DNA from: Hallella colorans
GTDB taxonomy: Bacteria > Bacteroidota > Bacteroidia > Bacteroidales > Bacteroidaceae
Direction: 5' to 3'
Assembly: GCF_003096815.1 (NCBI RefSeq)
Contig: NZ_QENY01000010.1
Coordinates: 41,305 to 105,304, forward strand
Length of the DNA: 64,000 bases
The position numbers and the translations under genes are program-made. The notes beneath the pieces are model-generated. The model was not told the DNA's origin, made no database searches, and saw only the letters and a list, made by a program, of their open reading frames with translations. This document shows positions 8,655 through 18,900 of the stretch, piece after piece; position 1 is the stretch's first letter, and each line of letters begins with the position of its first letter.

Positions 8655-10367
8655 TTATGACCAACCTGGATTTTGCACCAATTTGTCATTCTTCTCGATT
8701 TCATCAGCCGGTATAGGCCAAAGATAATCGCGTGAAGTCACTACGCGCTCGTAGCGGAACTTACCTGTAATGTCATTCTCTTTCTTTCCATTGAGAGTCT
8801 CAAGCAGATGCCAGCGTTTCATGTCACTAAAGCTGAGTCCCTCTCCAGCCAACTCAACGGCGCGCTCATGGCGTATGCGAGCGAATACCTCCTCTTTGGT
8901 ATTGGCCTTCAACCAAGCGGGGCCACTGTTGATACCAGGCATGTTAACCGACTTGCGGGCACGCACTTGATTAATCAATTTGACCGCCTCGGCTTGGTTT
9001 CCAAGTTCATTTTCACACTCGGCCAACATCAACAACACATCAGCATAACGTATCAGTGGGAAGTTGATTGGCGTGTGCGCGCGGTTGTTGAGAGCCCCAT
9101 CCATGTTGCCCTCCGGCACGAATTTGCGCCACAGATAGGTCTCGTAGCCTCCATTTACACGAATGTAACCCTTGCCATCGTTAATTCCCCCAGCTATCAC
9201 ATACTCACAAGGGGCGAGTTGGTTTTTAAACCATCCCATATAATTCGAATATGGCAGGATGACGCTCGCAGCCATGCGCGGGTCACGCTGGTCATACATT
9301 TGGAGCAATTTTTCCTTTCCGTCAGGATACTTGACCACCTTGCCCGTTTTCTTATCCAATTTTGCGCGGAACGTGTTCTCTTTCACTTTCTTGTCCTTGG
9401 AGATGCCGGGGAACCAATCGTCCCAATTGAAAGGCTTTCCATCTTTGCACTCATATTGGTCTACAAAGGTAGTGGCCACCATCACATTGTTCCAGCAACT
9501 GCCAAACGATGCGCGCGTTCCCATATAGAAGCACATAGGCATACCCTTGTCGGTGCCCACGCCTCCCATGTTCTGGATGGCGAAAATCATCTCCGAGCTC
9601 TCATCGCCTCCAGGTTTAAAAAGCTCCGCATAATTATCGTAGAGGGCAAATTTACCACTATTTACCACAGACTTGAAGCAGTCGGCTGCCTCTTTATACT
9701 GTTTGTTGTAGAGATAAACCTTACCCTTGAGGGCTATGGCCGCATATTTGGTGGCACGACCTTCATCAGTTTTCCCCCACGCCTCGGGAAGCACGCGCTC
9801 TGCCTCGGCGAGATCTTTAAGCACAAATTCTCTCACCTGCTCAACCGAGCTGCGGGGCTCTTTCATCTCCGCATAGCTATCGGCCACGACAACAGACTCG
9901 TCATAGATTGGCACGCCGCCGAAGAAATCCATCAACGTAAAATAGTACAAGGCGCGCATAAACTTGGCCTCGCCCTTGTATTGGGCCTTCAACTCGTCGG
10001 TCATCTCACACTTGTCCACATTCTGGAGCACGTCGTTGGCCCGCGCTATACCCTCATAAAGATGCTGCCATTTTGCCAAGACCTTACCCGCTTTGACATC
10101 GTACCTGCCACGCTGGAACACCTGATAAGACGCATTGTCATAACCCATGGCAATGCCTCCCAGACCGTCCATCGCAAATTGCAGGCCAAAAACCTCTTCA
10201 TGTTTCATCTTGCTATACACGGCCATCATCGCGGCTTTGGCGTGATCCTCGTTCTTGTAGAACTTGCTGGCGCTGAGTTGGTCTGCTGGAACACGATCAA
10301 GGTCATAGCAACCTGAAAGCGATAATGTCATGGCAGCCAACGCTATTGTTATATATTTCTTTTTCAT
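8655..10367 (-). CDS. SusD-like glycan-binding lipoprotein
   Basis: Outer-membrane lipoprotein of the SusD/RagB family, which caps the SusC channel and binds the oligosaccharide. The lipobox LSGC (Cys20) follows a short signal. The region RVPADQLSASKFYKNEDHA and the following tetratricopeptide-like helices are typical of the N-terminal half. The C-terminal part has the usual INQVRARKS, RHERAVELAGEG and RYADVLLMLAE segments, ending in a PxDEIEKNxxLxQNPGW tail. It starts 15 bases after susC ends, as in nearly all Sus-type pairs. At 570 residues its length is normal. Confidence 0.96.
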   Translation of the reverse strand: MKKKYITIALAAMTLSLSGCYDLDRVPADQLSASKFYKNEDHAKAAMMAVYSKMKHEEVFGLQFAMDGLGGIAMGYDNASYQVFQRGRYDVKAGKVLAKWQHLYEGIARANDVLQNVDKCEMTDELKAQYKGEAKFMRALYYFTLMDFFGGVPIYDESVVVADSYAEMKEPRSSVEQVREFVLKDLAEAERVLPEAWGKTDEGRATKYAAIALKGKVYLYNKQYKEAADCFKSVVNSGKFALYDNYAELFKPGGDESSEMIFAIQNMGGVGTDKGMPMCFYMGTRASFGSCWNNVMVATTFVDQYECKDGKPFNWDDWFPGISKDKKVKENTFRAKLDKKTGKVVKYPDGKEKLLQMYDQRDPRMAASVILPYSNYMGWFKNQLAPCEYVIAGGINDGKGYIRVNGGYETYLWRKFVPEGNMDGALNNRAHTPINFPLIRYADVLLMLAECENELGNQAEAVKLINQVRARKSVNMPGINSGPAWLKANTKEEVFARIRHERAVELAGEGLSFSDMKRWHLLETLNGKKENDITGKFRYERVVTSRDYLWPIPADEIEKNDKLVQNPGWS

Positions 10368-10382
10368 TGTGATTGCGTTTTA

Positions 10383-13300
10383 TTAGAATGATACGTTAAG
10401 ACCAAATACAGCTTGCTTCATCGATGGGTAAGCCATACCACTAACCTCCGGGTCGAAGCCTTTATACTTGGTGAAGGTAAAGAAGTTTTCCAAGCTGCCA
10501 TATACACGAACACGCCCCAATCCCAATTTGCCGATAAGAGTTTTAGGCAACGAATAGCCCAATTGAATGTTACGAATCTTGACGAAACTCAAGTCTTGCA
10601 AAAAGAAATCACTAAAGCCAAGGTTTCTCCTATCGCCATACTCGAGCAGGCGCGGATATGTGGCATCTGTGCGTCCTTCATACCAACGGCCTTCCACAAC
10701 TTCTTTATTGAGTTGGTATCCGCGTCGAACGGATGGAGTGTTGTATGCGTCTGTTCTCCAGAACATTTTTCCTCCAAAAGCTCCCTGCATTAAAACGGCC
10801 AAGTCGAAGCCTCGCCACCCGGCGTTAAGATTAAGTCCAAGCATCACCTTATGGTTGGGACCGTCGCTCACTATTTCCTTGTCAGTGTTGTCAATGATAC
10901 CATCCTTGTTCACATCCTTATAGAACAGGTCACCCTTTTCTGGCTTGCCGAAAGCGGCAAAAGGATTTACTTTCTTTCCGTCAGAGCCCATCGGCGCATT
11001 GTCAATCATCTGCTGAACAAGCTTCATGTCCTCATCGGTTTGCAAAATTCTGTCCACTCGTAGCAAATATTGTGAGTTGATACTGTGTCCTTCCCATATC
11101 AGGTTGGCGCCACTGATGGCCATGCCACCTTTGTCAGTACCCTTGAACTTATTCACCTTGTTAGTGACATAAGTCAAATTGGCTGTTGCGCCATAAGTGA
11201 AATCTTGCACTTTGTCTTGCCATCCCAACGTAAGCTCAAAACCATTGTTGGTCACGATGGCGCTGTTAGATTTAGGCAATGATGTAGTTCCATGCACACC
11301 GGGTGCCGGAAGGTTAATCAATATGTCGGTAGTACGCTTGTTAAAGTAGTCGATCGTACCTGTCAAGCGGTTATTAAAAAATCCAAAGTCTAAACCAGCG
11401 TCAAACACATTGGTACTCTCCCATGTCAAAAGCGGATTAGCCAAAGCTGCTTTTGCCAAACCTGTCACCATGCTATTGCCCAAAACGTAATTGTACTCGT
11501 TCTTGTTGGTGGTGTACAGCGATTGAGAATCATAGTTTCCGACAGCGTTGTTACCCAGCGCGCCATAAGACACTCTGACTTTCAAGTTGCTCAATTGATT
11601 ATTGAAAGCTCCTTCCATGAACCTCTCTTGGTCAATGCGCCATGCGGCAGAAGCTGATGGGAAATATCCCCAACGCTTATTTGATTGGAACCTTGACGAG
11701 CCATCGGCGCGCAGGTTAAACTCAAAAAGATACTTCTCTTGCCAGTTTAAATTCAAACGGGTGAAGAAAGAACGCATAGCCCATTCTGTTCTCGAGCCAC
11801 CAGCGTTAGCCTGTCCCGTGGTACCATCCAAGGCGTCCATGCTAAGATCTATCATGTCCTGCTTGCTCGCGCTGAAACTCTTAAAACGGTAAAGCTCCTG
11901 ACTTGCGCCCAACATAAAGTTCATCGCGAGGCTCTTCTTGAAGAACTTGTTGTCGTAACGCAGCACCGCGTCATTGAAATAACGCTCCGTCTTGCCATTA
12001 TAATTTTGATAAGTAGTTCGTCTCTTGTTAGTAAAAGTAGGCATCTCTGTCAAGAAATTCCAACCCTCGAGGAACACTGGTTTGCGAGAAGTAAAGTGAT
12101 CGAGGAACTCATACGAGTAGCTCAGTGCCAAGGAAAGCCCTCGCATTGGCTTGATGGTAGCCGTGAAACGAGGATGGAAATTATTCTTGCGATTGTCTCC
12201 TTCCCATGCGTAAGCACGAATTAACGGGTTGTTATTAGACGATTGAGAGGCATCCTGCGTGTTGTTCACGGCACCAAACCGACCGTCAGGGGCCTTGAAT
12301 ACCATACCCGGTGTGGTGGCCGCGGTATAGGTAAACACATTCTTAATCTCGTTTACACCCGGTTGCATGTCAGACACATACCCGCTGATTTGCATACCCA
12401 CGCTCAGCCATTTTGTCACGTCCGCGTCCACACTGAGTCGTCCGTTGTACTTGCTGAAACCAGCGTTAGCCATCACGCCGGGATTGTTCAGGTAGCCGAA
12501 CGAACCATAGAAACGAACCTTGTCCGAACCGCCCGACACCGAAACCACATGGTTTGTTGCCACGGCTGGCTTGAATGTCTCGTCTATCCAGTTGGTATTG
12601 GGATATTTCAGTGGGTTCTTGCCACCATCGTTTCTCCACTCTTTGATTACGTCCTCGGTAAAAGGAGCCGCCTTTTTACTGTTAATATAGCCCTCGTTAA
12701 TCAATTCCATGTAAGTGGCATAATCAGAAACTGGCGTCAAAGTCTTGCGAATAGACTCAAACGACATATAACCGTTATATTCCACTTTCACCTTGCCGGC
12801 TTTACCCTTCTTGGTAGTAATAAGGATAACACCGTTAGCAGCACGCGAACCATAGATAGCGGCCGAGGCAGCATCTTTCAATATAGACACCGACTCGATG
12901 TCTTGTGGGTTCACCGTGTTGATACCAGCCTCGGCACCATCAATAATCACCAATGGGGCTGAAGAGTTCAATGTGCCCTGACCGCGAACCAAGATAGACG
13001 CGTTGTCGTTGCCAGGCTGATTGTTGTTTGAGCGCACAGACACACCGGCCGCCATACCTGCCAAGGCTTGCGACACATTGGTGATGGGACGGCTTTCGGC
13101 CAATTCGGCCACGTTTACAGCCGATACAGAGCCTGTCATGTTTACTTTTTTCTGGGTACCATAACCCACCACGACAACTTCATTGAGCGACTTGTTGTCC
13201 TCTTTCAGGGTCACTCGGATGTTGCGTTGCGAACCTACCTTGATCTCCTGCGTCACATATCCCACACTCGAAATGACCAACGTGGCGTTTGGTGAAGATA

Positions 13301-13562
13301 CCTTGATGGTGAAATGTCCATTAATATCTGTCACCGCTCCATTTGTAGTGCCTTTTTCCATGACGGTCGCGCCTATCATGGGTTCCAAGGCATCAGACAC
13401 GGTTCCGCTCACGGTTATCGCGTCTTGAGCCACTTTCTGGGCAGAGACGAGGGCATTAGTGTTACTGGCATAAACACCCGCCATGGGCGCAAAAAATGTC
13501 AAAGACATTGCCGTACACAGGAACACCCTCTTCAAATGCACATTACTTTTAGAAGTTTCCAT
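10383..13562 (-). CDS. SusC-like TonB-dependent glycan transporter
   Basis: 1059-residue outer-membrane beta barrel that imports oligosaccharides using TonB energy. After the signal peptide there is a carboxypeptidase-like regulatory domain (ITVSGTVSDALEPMIGATV to about residue 120), then the SusC signature LNEVVVVGYGTQKK, then the plug domain with LVIIDG and SVSILKDASAAIYGSRAANGV-type segments, then the long barrel ending in an aromatic strand (FGLNVSF). It lies 61 bases after the sulfatase and 15 bases before susD. Together with SusD it defines the locus as a PUL. Confidence 0.97.
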   Translation of the reverse strand: METSKSNVHLKRVFLCTAMSLTFFAPMAGVYASNTNALVSAQKVAQDAITVSGTVSDALEPMIGATVMEKGTTNGAVTDINGHFTIKVSSPNATLVISSVGYVTQEIKVGSQRNIRVTLKEDNKSLNEVVVVGYGTQKKVNMTGSVSAVNVAELAESRPITNVSQALAGMAAGVSVRSNNNQPGNDNASILVRGQGTLNSSAPLVIIDGAEAGINTVNPQDIESVSILKDAASAAIYGSRAANGVILITTKKGKAGKVKVEYNGYMSFESIRKTLTPVSDYATYMELINEGYINSKKAAPFTEDVIKEWRNDGGKNPLKYPNTNWIDETFKPAVATNHVVSVSGGSDKVRFYGSFGYLNNPGVMANAGFSKYNGRLSVDADVTKWLSVGMQISGYVSDMQPGVNEIKNVFTYTAATTPGMVFKAPDGRFGAVNNTQDASQSSNNNPLIRAYAWEGDNRKNNFHPRFTATIKPMRGLSLALSYSYEFLDHFTSRKPVFLEGWNFLTEMPTFTNKRRTTYQNYNGKTERYFNDAVLRYDNKFFKKSLAMNFMLGASQELYRFKSFSASKQDMIDLSMDALDGTTGQANAGGSRTEWAMRSFFTRLNLNWQEKYLFEFNLRADGSSRFQSNKRWGYFPSASAAWRIDQERFMEGAFNNQLSNLKVRVSYGALGNNAVGNYDSQSLYTTNKNEYNYVLGNSMVTGLAKAALANPLLTWESTNVFDAGLDFGFFNNRLTGTIDYFNKRTTDILINLPAPGVHGTTSLPKSNSAIVTNNGFELTLGWQDKVQDFTYGATANLTYVTNKVNKFKGTDKGGMAISGANLIWEGHSINSQYLLRVDRILQTDEDMKLVQQMIDNAPMGSDGKKVNPFAAFGKPEKGDLFYKDVNKDGIIDNTDKEIVSDGPNHKVMLGLNLNAGWRGFDLAVLMQGAFGGKMFWRTDAYNTPSVRRGYQLNKEVVEGRWYEGRTDATYPRLLEYGDRRNLGFSDFFLQDLSFVKIRNIQLGYSLPKTLIGKLGLGRVRVYGSLENFFTFTKYKGFDPEVSGMAYPSMKQAVFGLNVSF

Positions 13563-13623
13563 GCTGTTAATTTTTAGGATTATTATAGATTAATGTTTAT
13601 ATAGTTAATATTTTGTGTGCGTA

Positions 13624-15198
13624 TCAATATTTTATCAATTGGGGCAAAACGCGTTTTTGATACCAAGGATCGTCTATTTCTCTCAATAGCTTTCCCAATT
13701 GTGCACATAGTTTTTTGACTGTTTGGGGGTGTTTCTCTATGGCGAGGTTGTGCATTTGGTATGGATCATTCTTGTCATCAAAAAATCTTACCTCTTGCAA
13801 CTGGTTTTTTCGGTTTACATAAAAAGCCAGCGTATAGTCGGCGGTCTTGATACCACGAGCCTTGGCAAAATAGTTCATTACCTTACCCTCGGCGTTTTTA
13901 TCACCATCTACATTTTGTATGTATAGCACGCCCTCTGGTCTTTTTATCTTGGCATTCTTGTCAAAAAATAGCTGCGAATAGTCGGTTCCTTGCACCTCGG
14001 CAGGTATGTTGTCTTTCAGTCCGACCATACCAAGCAGCGTAGGCATGATATCTGGCGATGACAATAACAAGTTGTCCACGCGAGGGGTCATCTTTCCGGG
14101 GTATCGCACGATAAACGGCACGTTCATCGCCTCAGCGTAAGGCGAGTTTTTCGGGTCGTCAGTGTTCTGGCTACACATGGTCTCTCCATGATCAGACGTG
14201 AACACCACGATAGTGTTTTGGTCCAAGCCGGCATCTTTAAGGGCTTGCAAAATCATGCCGAACGCACGGTCCACGCCCGTAACCGAAGCAAAATAATAAC
14301 GAGCGCTCTCTGCTTTTTCCATCTTGGTGTTGGCATTAGGACGTACCAACAATTGGTCAAGGGGTTTGTCTTTATAGAGCGCAAAGTCTTCTGACATGCA
14401 GTCGTCCAAAGACCTGTAGGGACTATGAGGCGGATTCATACCCACCATTATAAAGAAAGGCTTGTTCGAATCGCGCACGTTGCCCTCGTTCTTGATATAG
14501 GACACTGCTTTTTTTGCCTCATGAATGGGCGACCACTCTTTAGGCTCGTGCTTCTTACCATTGGTGTCCCAATAGTGTGGGTTCTTGTGCACGTCAAAGG
14601 TTCCGTAAGAATACCAATAGTTAAAGCCGTGGCGTTGGTTAGCCGGTGTATAGGCATCCCACGCTGGCACACGGTCTTCCACGTATTGTCCAGGACGGTC
14701 AGGGTCATTGCGAAGCGGGGTGTGGGCATGCAATTTGCCGATATACGCACAGTCATAGCCAGCCTCACTCAGCACGTCACTCACGCACTTGGCGTCATCA
14801 CGCAGACTGCTCAACGGCCTACTCGAATTACAGTTCAGTGGCACTCCACTCTTGTTGGGGTACATCCCCGTCATCAAGGAGCCACGGTGCGGGCTACTCA
14901 GTGGGCAGTTGCTCATGGCTGAGCTTAGCACCACTGATTCGCCTGCGAACCTATCTATATTGGGCGTATGGACCGGATCGCCCACTGTACGTAGTTTGTT
15001 CATATATTCTGGCCGGCCCCAGAATCCCATAGCAAAGTTGCGAAACTGATCAGGAAAAACATAAACCACATTTGGCAGCCTCGGGTTTTGGGAGGCAACA
15101 GATTGAGCCAGGCCCATCTGTGGCACCATAGCCATGCTTCCTGCCAATATGCCGAACGTCTTTTTCAGTTCAACACCTTTATTCGTTCTTATTCTCAT
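13624..15198 (-). CDS. S1 family sulfatase, serine type
   Basis: 524-residue arylsulfatase-fold enzyme that removes sulfate esters. The N-terminal region holds FPDQFRN (metal aspartate D50) and TPNIDRFA. The maturation motif is S101-S-P-H-R105 followed by GSLMTG, so the residue to be turned into formylglycine is a serine, not a cysteine. That needs a radical SAM maturase of the anaerobic type. FTSDHGE further on gives other metal ligands. A signal peptide ends at about residue 31. It is the first gene after the PUL promoter. It probably desulfates the glycosaminoglycan before or after lyase action; which position is cleaved cannot be read from the sequence. Confidence 0.92.
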   Translation of the reverse strand: MRIRTNKGVELKKTFGILAGSMAMVPQMGLAQSVASQNPRLPNVVYVFPDQFRNFAMGFWGRPEYMNKLRTVGDPVHTPNIDRFAGESVVLSSAMSNCPLSSPHRGSLMTGMYPNKSGVPLNCNSSRPLSSLRDDAKCVSDVLSEAGYDCAYIGKLHAHTPLRNDPDRPGQYVEDRVPAWDAYTPANQRHGFNYWYSYGTFDVHKNPHYWDTNGKKHEPKEWSPIHEAKKAVSYIKNEGNVRDSNKPFFIMVGMNPPHSPYRSLDDCMSEDFALYKDKPLDQLLVRPNANTKMEKAESARYYFASVTGVDRAFGMILQALKDAGLDQNTIVVFTSDHGETMCSQNTDDPKNSPYAEAMNVPFIVRYPGKMTPRVDNLLLSSPDIMPTLLGMVGLKDNIPAEVQGTDYSQLFFDKNAKIKRPEGVLYIQNVDGDKNAEGKVMNYFAKARGIKTADYTLAFYVNRKNQLQEVRFFDDKNDPYQMHNLAIEKHPQTVKKLCAQLGKLLREIDDPWYQKRVLPQLIKY

Positions 15199-15263
15199 AT
15201 TAAATTATATAGATTATTCAAATTAAAATATAGACTATGCAAAGTTTCCTGATTGTTTCGTCG

Positions 15264-15271
15264 CAAAGTTA
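15264..15271 (-). promoter_or_regulatory. -7 box of the PUL operon
   Basis: The minus strand reads TAACTTTG, a perfect Bacteroidota TAnnTTTG box, about 65 bases ahead of the sulfatase start codon. The 300 bases to its right are AT-rich, hold no gene, and are where an HTCS regulator would bind. Confidence 0.7.
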
Positions 15272-15639
15272 CGAAATACTATCCACGAGCAGGTGCCACC
15301 ATTGTACAAACTATGTACAAAATAATCTAATCATAGTTTTTAACAAGCATTCCAGATACCTATCCATACTGTCTCACAAAGCATTAACTCAATATGGCAC
15401 AGACAATGCAGTATAATCATATTGTAAAATTCATGGTTATCTTCCACCCTGCTAACAGCCCTACGATCGCAACAGAAAAGTTGGAAACACACCACAGCAA
15501 ATACTTTTTGTCAATTTTAAATCATAAAAAAAGACCTCTGAACGCCATCTCTTCTACATAAAAAATTATAAATTTTACAGGTAAAAACAGCTTCGTCACC
15601 AGCGTTCTCACATAGGTTTAGGCCCATTGCTACCCATTG

Positions 15640-15890
15640 GCAACGCCTTTAGTGCCCAATCGCAACGCGTTTAAGCCTTACACACAATACGATCAAGGCG
15701 TAATCGGCCCGCCATGAATACCCAATCGCAACACAGAAAATATGAATTTTTGAAAGAAAAACTAAAAAATTTGTATAACTTGCTGTACAACTGCATAATA
15801 CAAAACACGTCCATTTTTCGCGTATTTACGAGCAAGCATGCCATCGTTTGGAAATAAGCGAAAAATGAAAGCCCTTTTGTCTTATATTTT
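15640..15890 (+). repeat. Composite intergenic repeat, copy 2
   Basis: The left module (about 15640-15725) contains cgcaacgcgtttaagccttac and imperfect returns of it. The right module has CATTTTTCGCGTATTT (15812-15827) pairing with AAATAAGCGAAAAATG (15852-15867) at 15 of 16 positions, then the tail GCCCTTTTGTCTTATATTTTCAA. The copy ends about 25 bases from the HTCS stop codon and sits between the regulator and the promoter of the operon it controls. Confidence 0.75.
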
Positions 15891-15916
15891 CAAATACTCA
15901 AGTCATCCAAGCGTTG

Positions 15917-18900
15917 TTATGCGTCCTTGCTCCTGAACTCCTTAGGGGTCATGCCATATTTAGTCTTGAAACAATAAGAAAAATAGCGTGGCGAACTGAA
16001 CCCTAACCGATAGGCAATGTCAGATATTTGCAAATCAGGTTTATCTTTCAGCCAAATAGCGGAGGCACGCAACCGATAGTTCTGCATATAGTCGTTTGGG
16101 GTCATGCCCGTGAGCTCCTTGAACTTGTTGAAAAAGCTGCTCCTACCCATCATCATAGCCTTGGCCATCATGTCCACGGAGAAGTCAGAATTAGCCATAT
16201 TGGCCTCGATGTAGCTGTCACATCGTTTGAGAAACTCGCGGTCTAATGGGGTGGTGGCCAGCAATTCAGCTGCCCCCCTGTCTTCTTCCATAAATTTTTT
16301 GCGCAGCAATATGCGAGATCTTACGAGGTTGTTGCACCGCACAATAAGCAACCGCGCGTCAAATGGCTTGGGCACATACTCATCGGCATTGCACCTGAAG
16401 CCCTCAATGGTGCTCTCCGTGGAACCCATAGCTGTAAGCAGCACCACGGGTATATGGCACACCGTAATATCATCCTTGATGCGTCTGCACATATCTGTGC
16501 CACTCATGCGGGGCATCATCACGTCGCTAACCACCAAGTCGGGCATTTCTTTCCGCGTCATTTCCAGACCCTCCACCCCATCACGGGCTGTCAACACACG
16601 ATAAGTCTTTCCGAAAAGCTCGCTTAGGGTTATGAGCAAATCCTCGTTGTCTTCCACCAAGAGCACGGTGTACGACCCGCCATTCTCGGACGGAGGCAGC
16701 GGAATAAGCTCGTCAACAGTCTCGTCTTGGTCTGTCAAAACTTTTTCATTGTATGGTTTGAGAGGAACCGCCTCACGATTGGCTTCAACTATCTCATCAT
16801 CAGAAAACATTTCCCTACCCTTGCGCAGCGTGACGATGAAGATGGAGCCATAGCCGGGCGAACTCTCCACGTGCACCAACCCATGATGCAAATCCACAAT
16901 CTCCTTTACCAGCGCCAAGCCTATGCCTGTGCCCATGACATGACCAACGCCATCTGGACTCTCGCCAATCTGGTAGAAGCGGTCAAAGATTTTGTTCATA
17001 TCCTTGCGCTGAATACCCACACCATTGTCCATGACTTTTAGGATCACGCTGTCTTGCTCGGCCGACACCTGCACCTCTACCATGCCTTGTTGTTTGTTCA
17101 CATACTTAAAAGCGTTGGACAACAAGTTGTAAAGCACTTTCTCCATCTGCTTGGCATCAAACCAGCATAGGATGGAAGGTTCTGTCGACGAGAAACGATA
17201 GGTCACGTTGTGAGTCTGGGCATACGCCACAAAACCCTGGTAGACATTTTGCGCAAAGGCCACCATGTCGGTCTCTGCCACCTCCAAACGGGTGAAACCC
17301 TGCTCCATCTTACGAAAGTCTAACAGCTCATTGATCAGCTCCATCAGCTGGTTGGCATGCTGGCTCAGGGCCTTGACCTTCTTGTGCAGCGTCGTTCCGG
17401 ATGTGGTCTCGGCGATGATGGCATCAAGTTTGGTGATGAGTAGCGTGAGCGGTGTCCGGAACTCATGGGATATACTGGTAAAGAAACGCAGCTTGGCCTT
17501 GTTCAATTCATTTATGTTCTTTTTTTCTTTTTTCTCCATTTCCAAAGAAGTGCGAAGCAAAAGTTCAGCTCTTTTGAAACGGTACACATAGTAAACGCCA
17601 CCAAGAAAGAGCACCATGTAAACGAGGTAAGCCCACCATGTCTTGTACAAGGGCGGATGCACCACCACCCTCAACCTCAACTCGGGCGTTTCTCTCTGCC
17701 CCATACGTGGCTTCTCCCTGATGACAAGGGTATACGATCCGGGCACTATCTGTGTGTAAGTGATACGGTGCGAAGTGGTTTGCACCCATCGGTCCTCGTA
17801 GCCCTCCATCATATATTCGTACACAGTGTTATGATATGTGCCCACATAGTCGGTTTTGGCAAACATAATAGTCAGGTCGTTCTGGCTATGCTTGAGGTCG
17901 ATGCGTTTCGTGCGATAGGCCGCGACACTGAGCACGCCTGTGTCATCGCCAGGCAATACCTCCTTGTTCTTGACAAAAAGGCGTGACACATACAGCTTGC
18001 AACCATTACGGGCATCCCTGATTTTCTCAGTCCTGAACGACACGAGCCCGTTGGTTCCACCCACAAATACGCTACCATCGCGACAAGTCACCATACCACA
18101 ACCACGGTGCATGCCCGTGAGGGGGAAGTCAGGTGAGAACTCGATATTGCGTGCCAAACGTGTCGAAGGGTCAAAAATACTGATGCCTCGGTCAGAGTTG
18201 ATGAGCAAGTACTTGCCAGAAGGCACTACCTCGTAACAGAAATTACTAACAATTCCGCAATTTTGCACATTCATGACAATGAACGAATCAGCCTTTGAAT
18301 CATATTGTGCCATACCTCCTCCACGTGTCACCACGTAGATGCGGCGATGGCTATCTTCGTTGATGTCTGTAACATAATAGGGGCTTAATCCCTTGGTTCC
18401 AGCCTTATAATACCGCTGGTCGCGCTCGTTGTTGAGTTTTATCCTATACAGTCCTGCGTCGGCAGCAATCCATATATACCCTTTGTGGTCAATATGGAAG
18501 GAAGAATTGCCATAGTTTTTCCCCGAAGGGAAGAGCGGTTCTATACGGTCTGTCTCTACATTGGCTTTCCAAATACCCTGTGGAGTGGTGAAGACCAACA
18601 TGTCACCGATGAGGCACATGCCAAAAATTTGATCGCCAAAACGCGACCGATAATCGGGATGAATGTTCCAAATGTTATGGAAACGATTGGCGGTAATATC
18701 ATAATATGTCAATCCGCCGGTATGCGTTCCTATATAGAGTTTGTTCCTTTTAGCGTCGTAGACTATGTTTTTAAGGTTGTTATGCACAATGTCGTTACCA
18801 TTTCGCCCCTTCATGTAATGGGTTATCTTGCCAGTTTTTCGGTCCAGCCTATTTAGGCCGCCACCTTCGGTGCAAATCCATAGGTATCCGTTTTTATCCT

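Noticed and set aside
8808..10316. 502-codon open frame opposite susD
   Set aside because: It is a shadow frame of a clear SusD gene, with no signal or domain.
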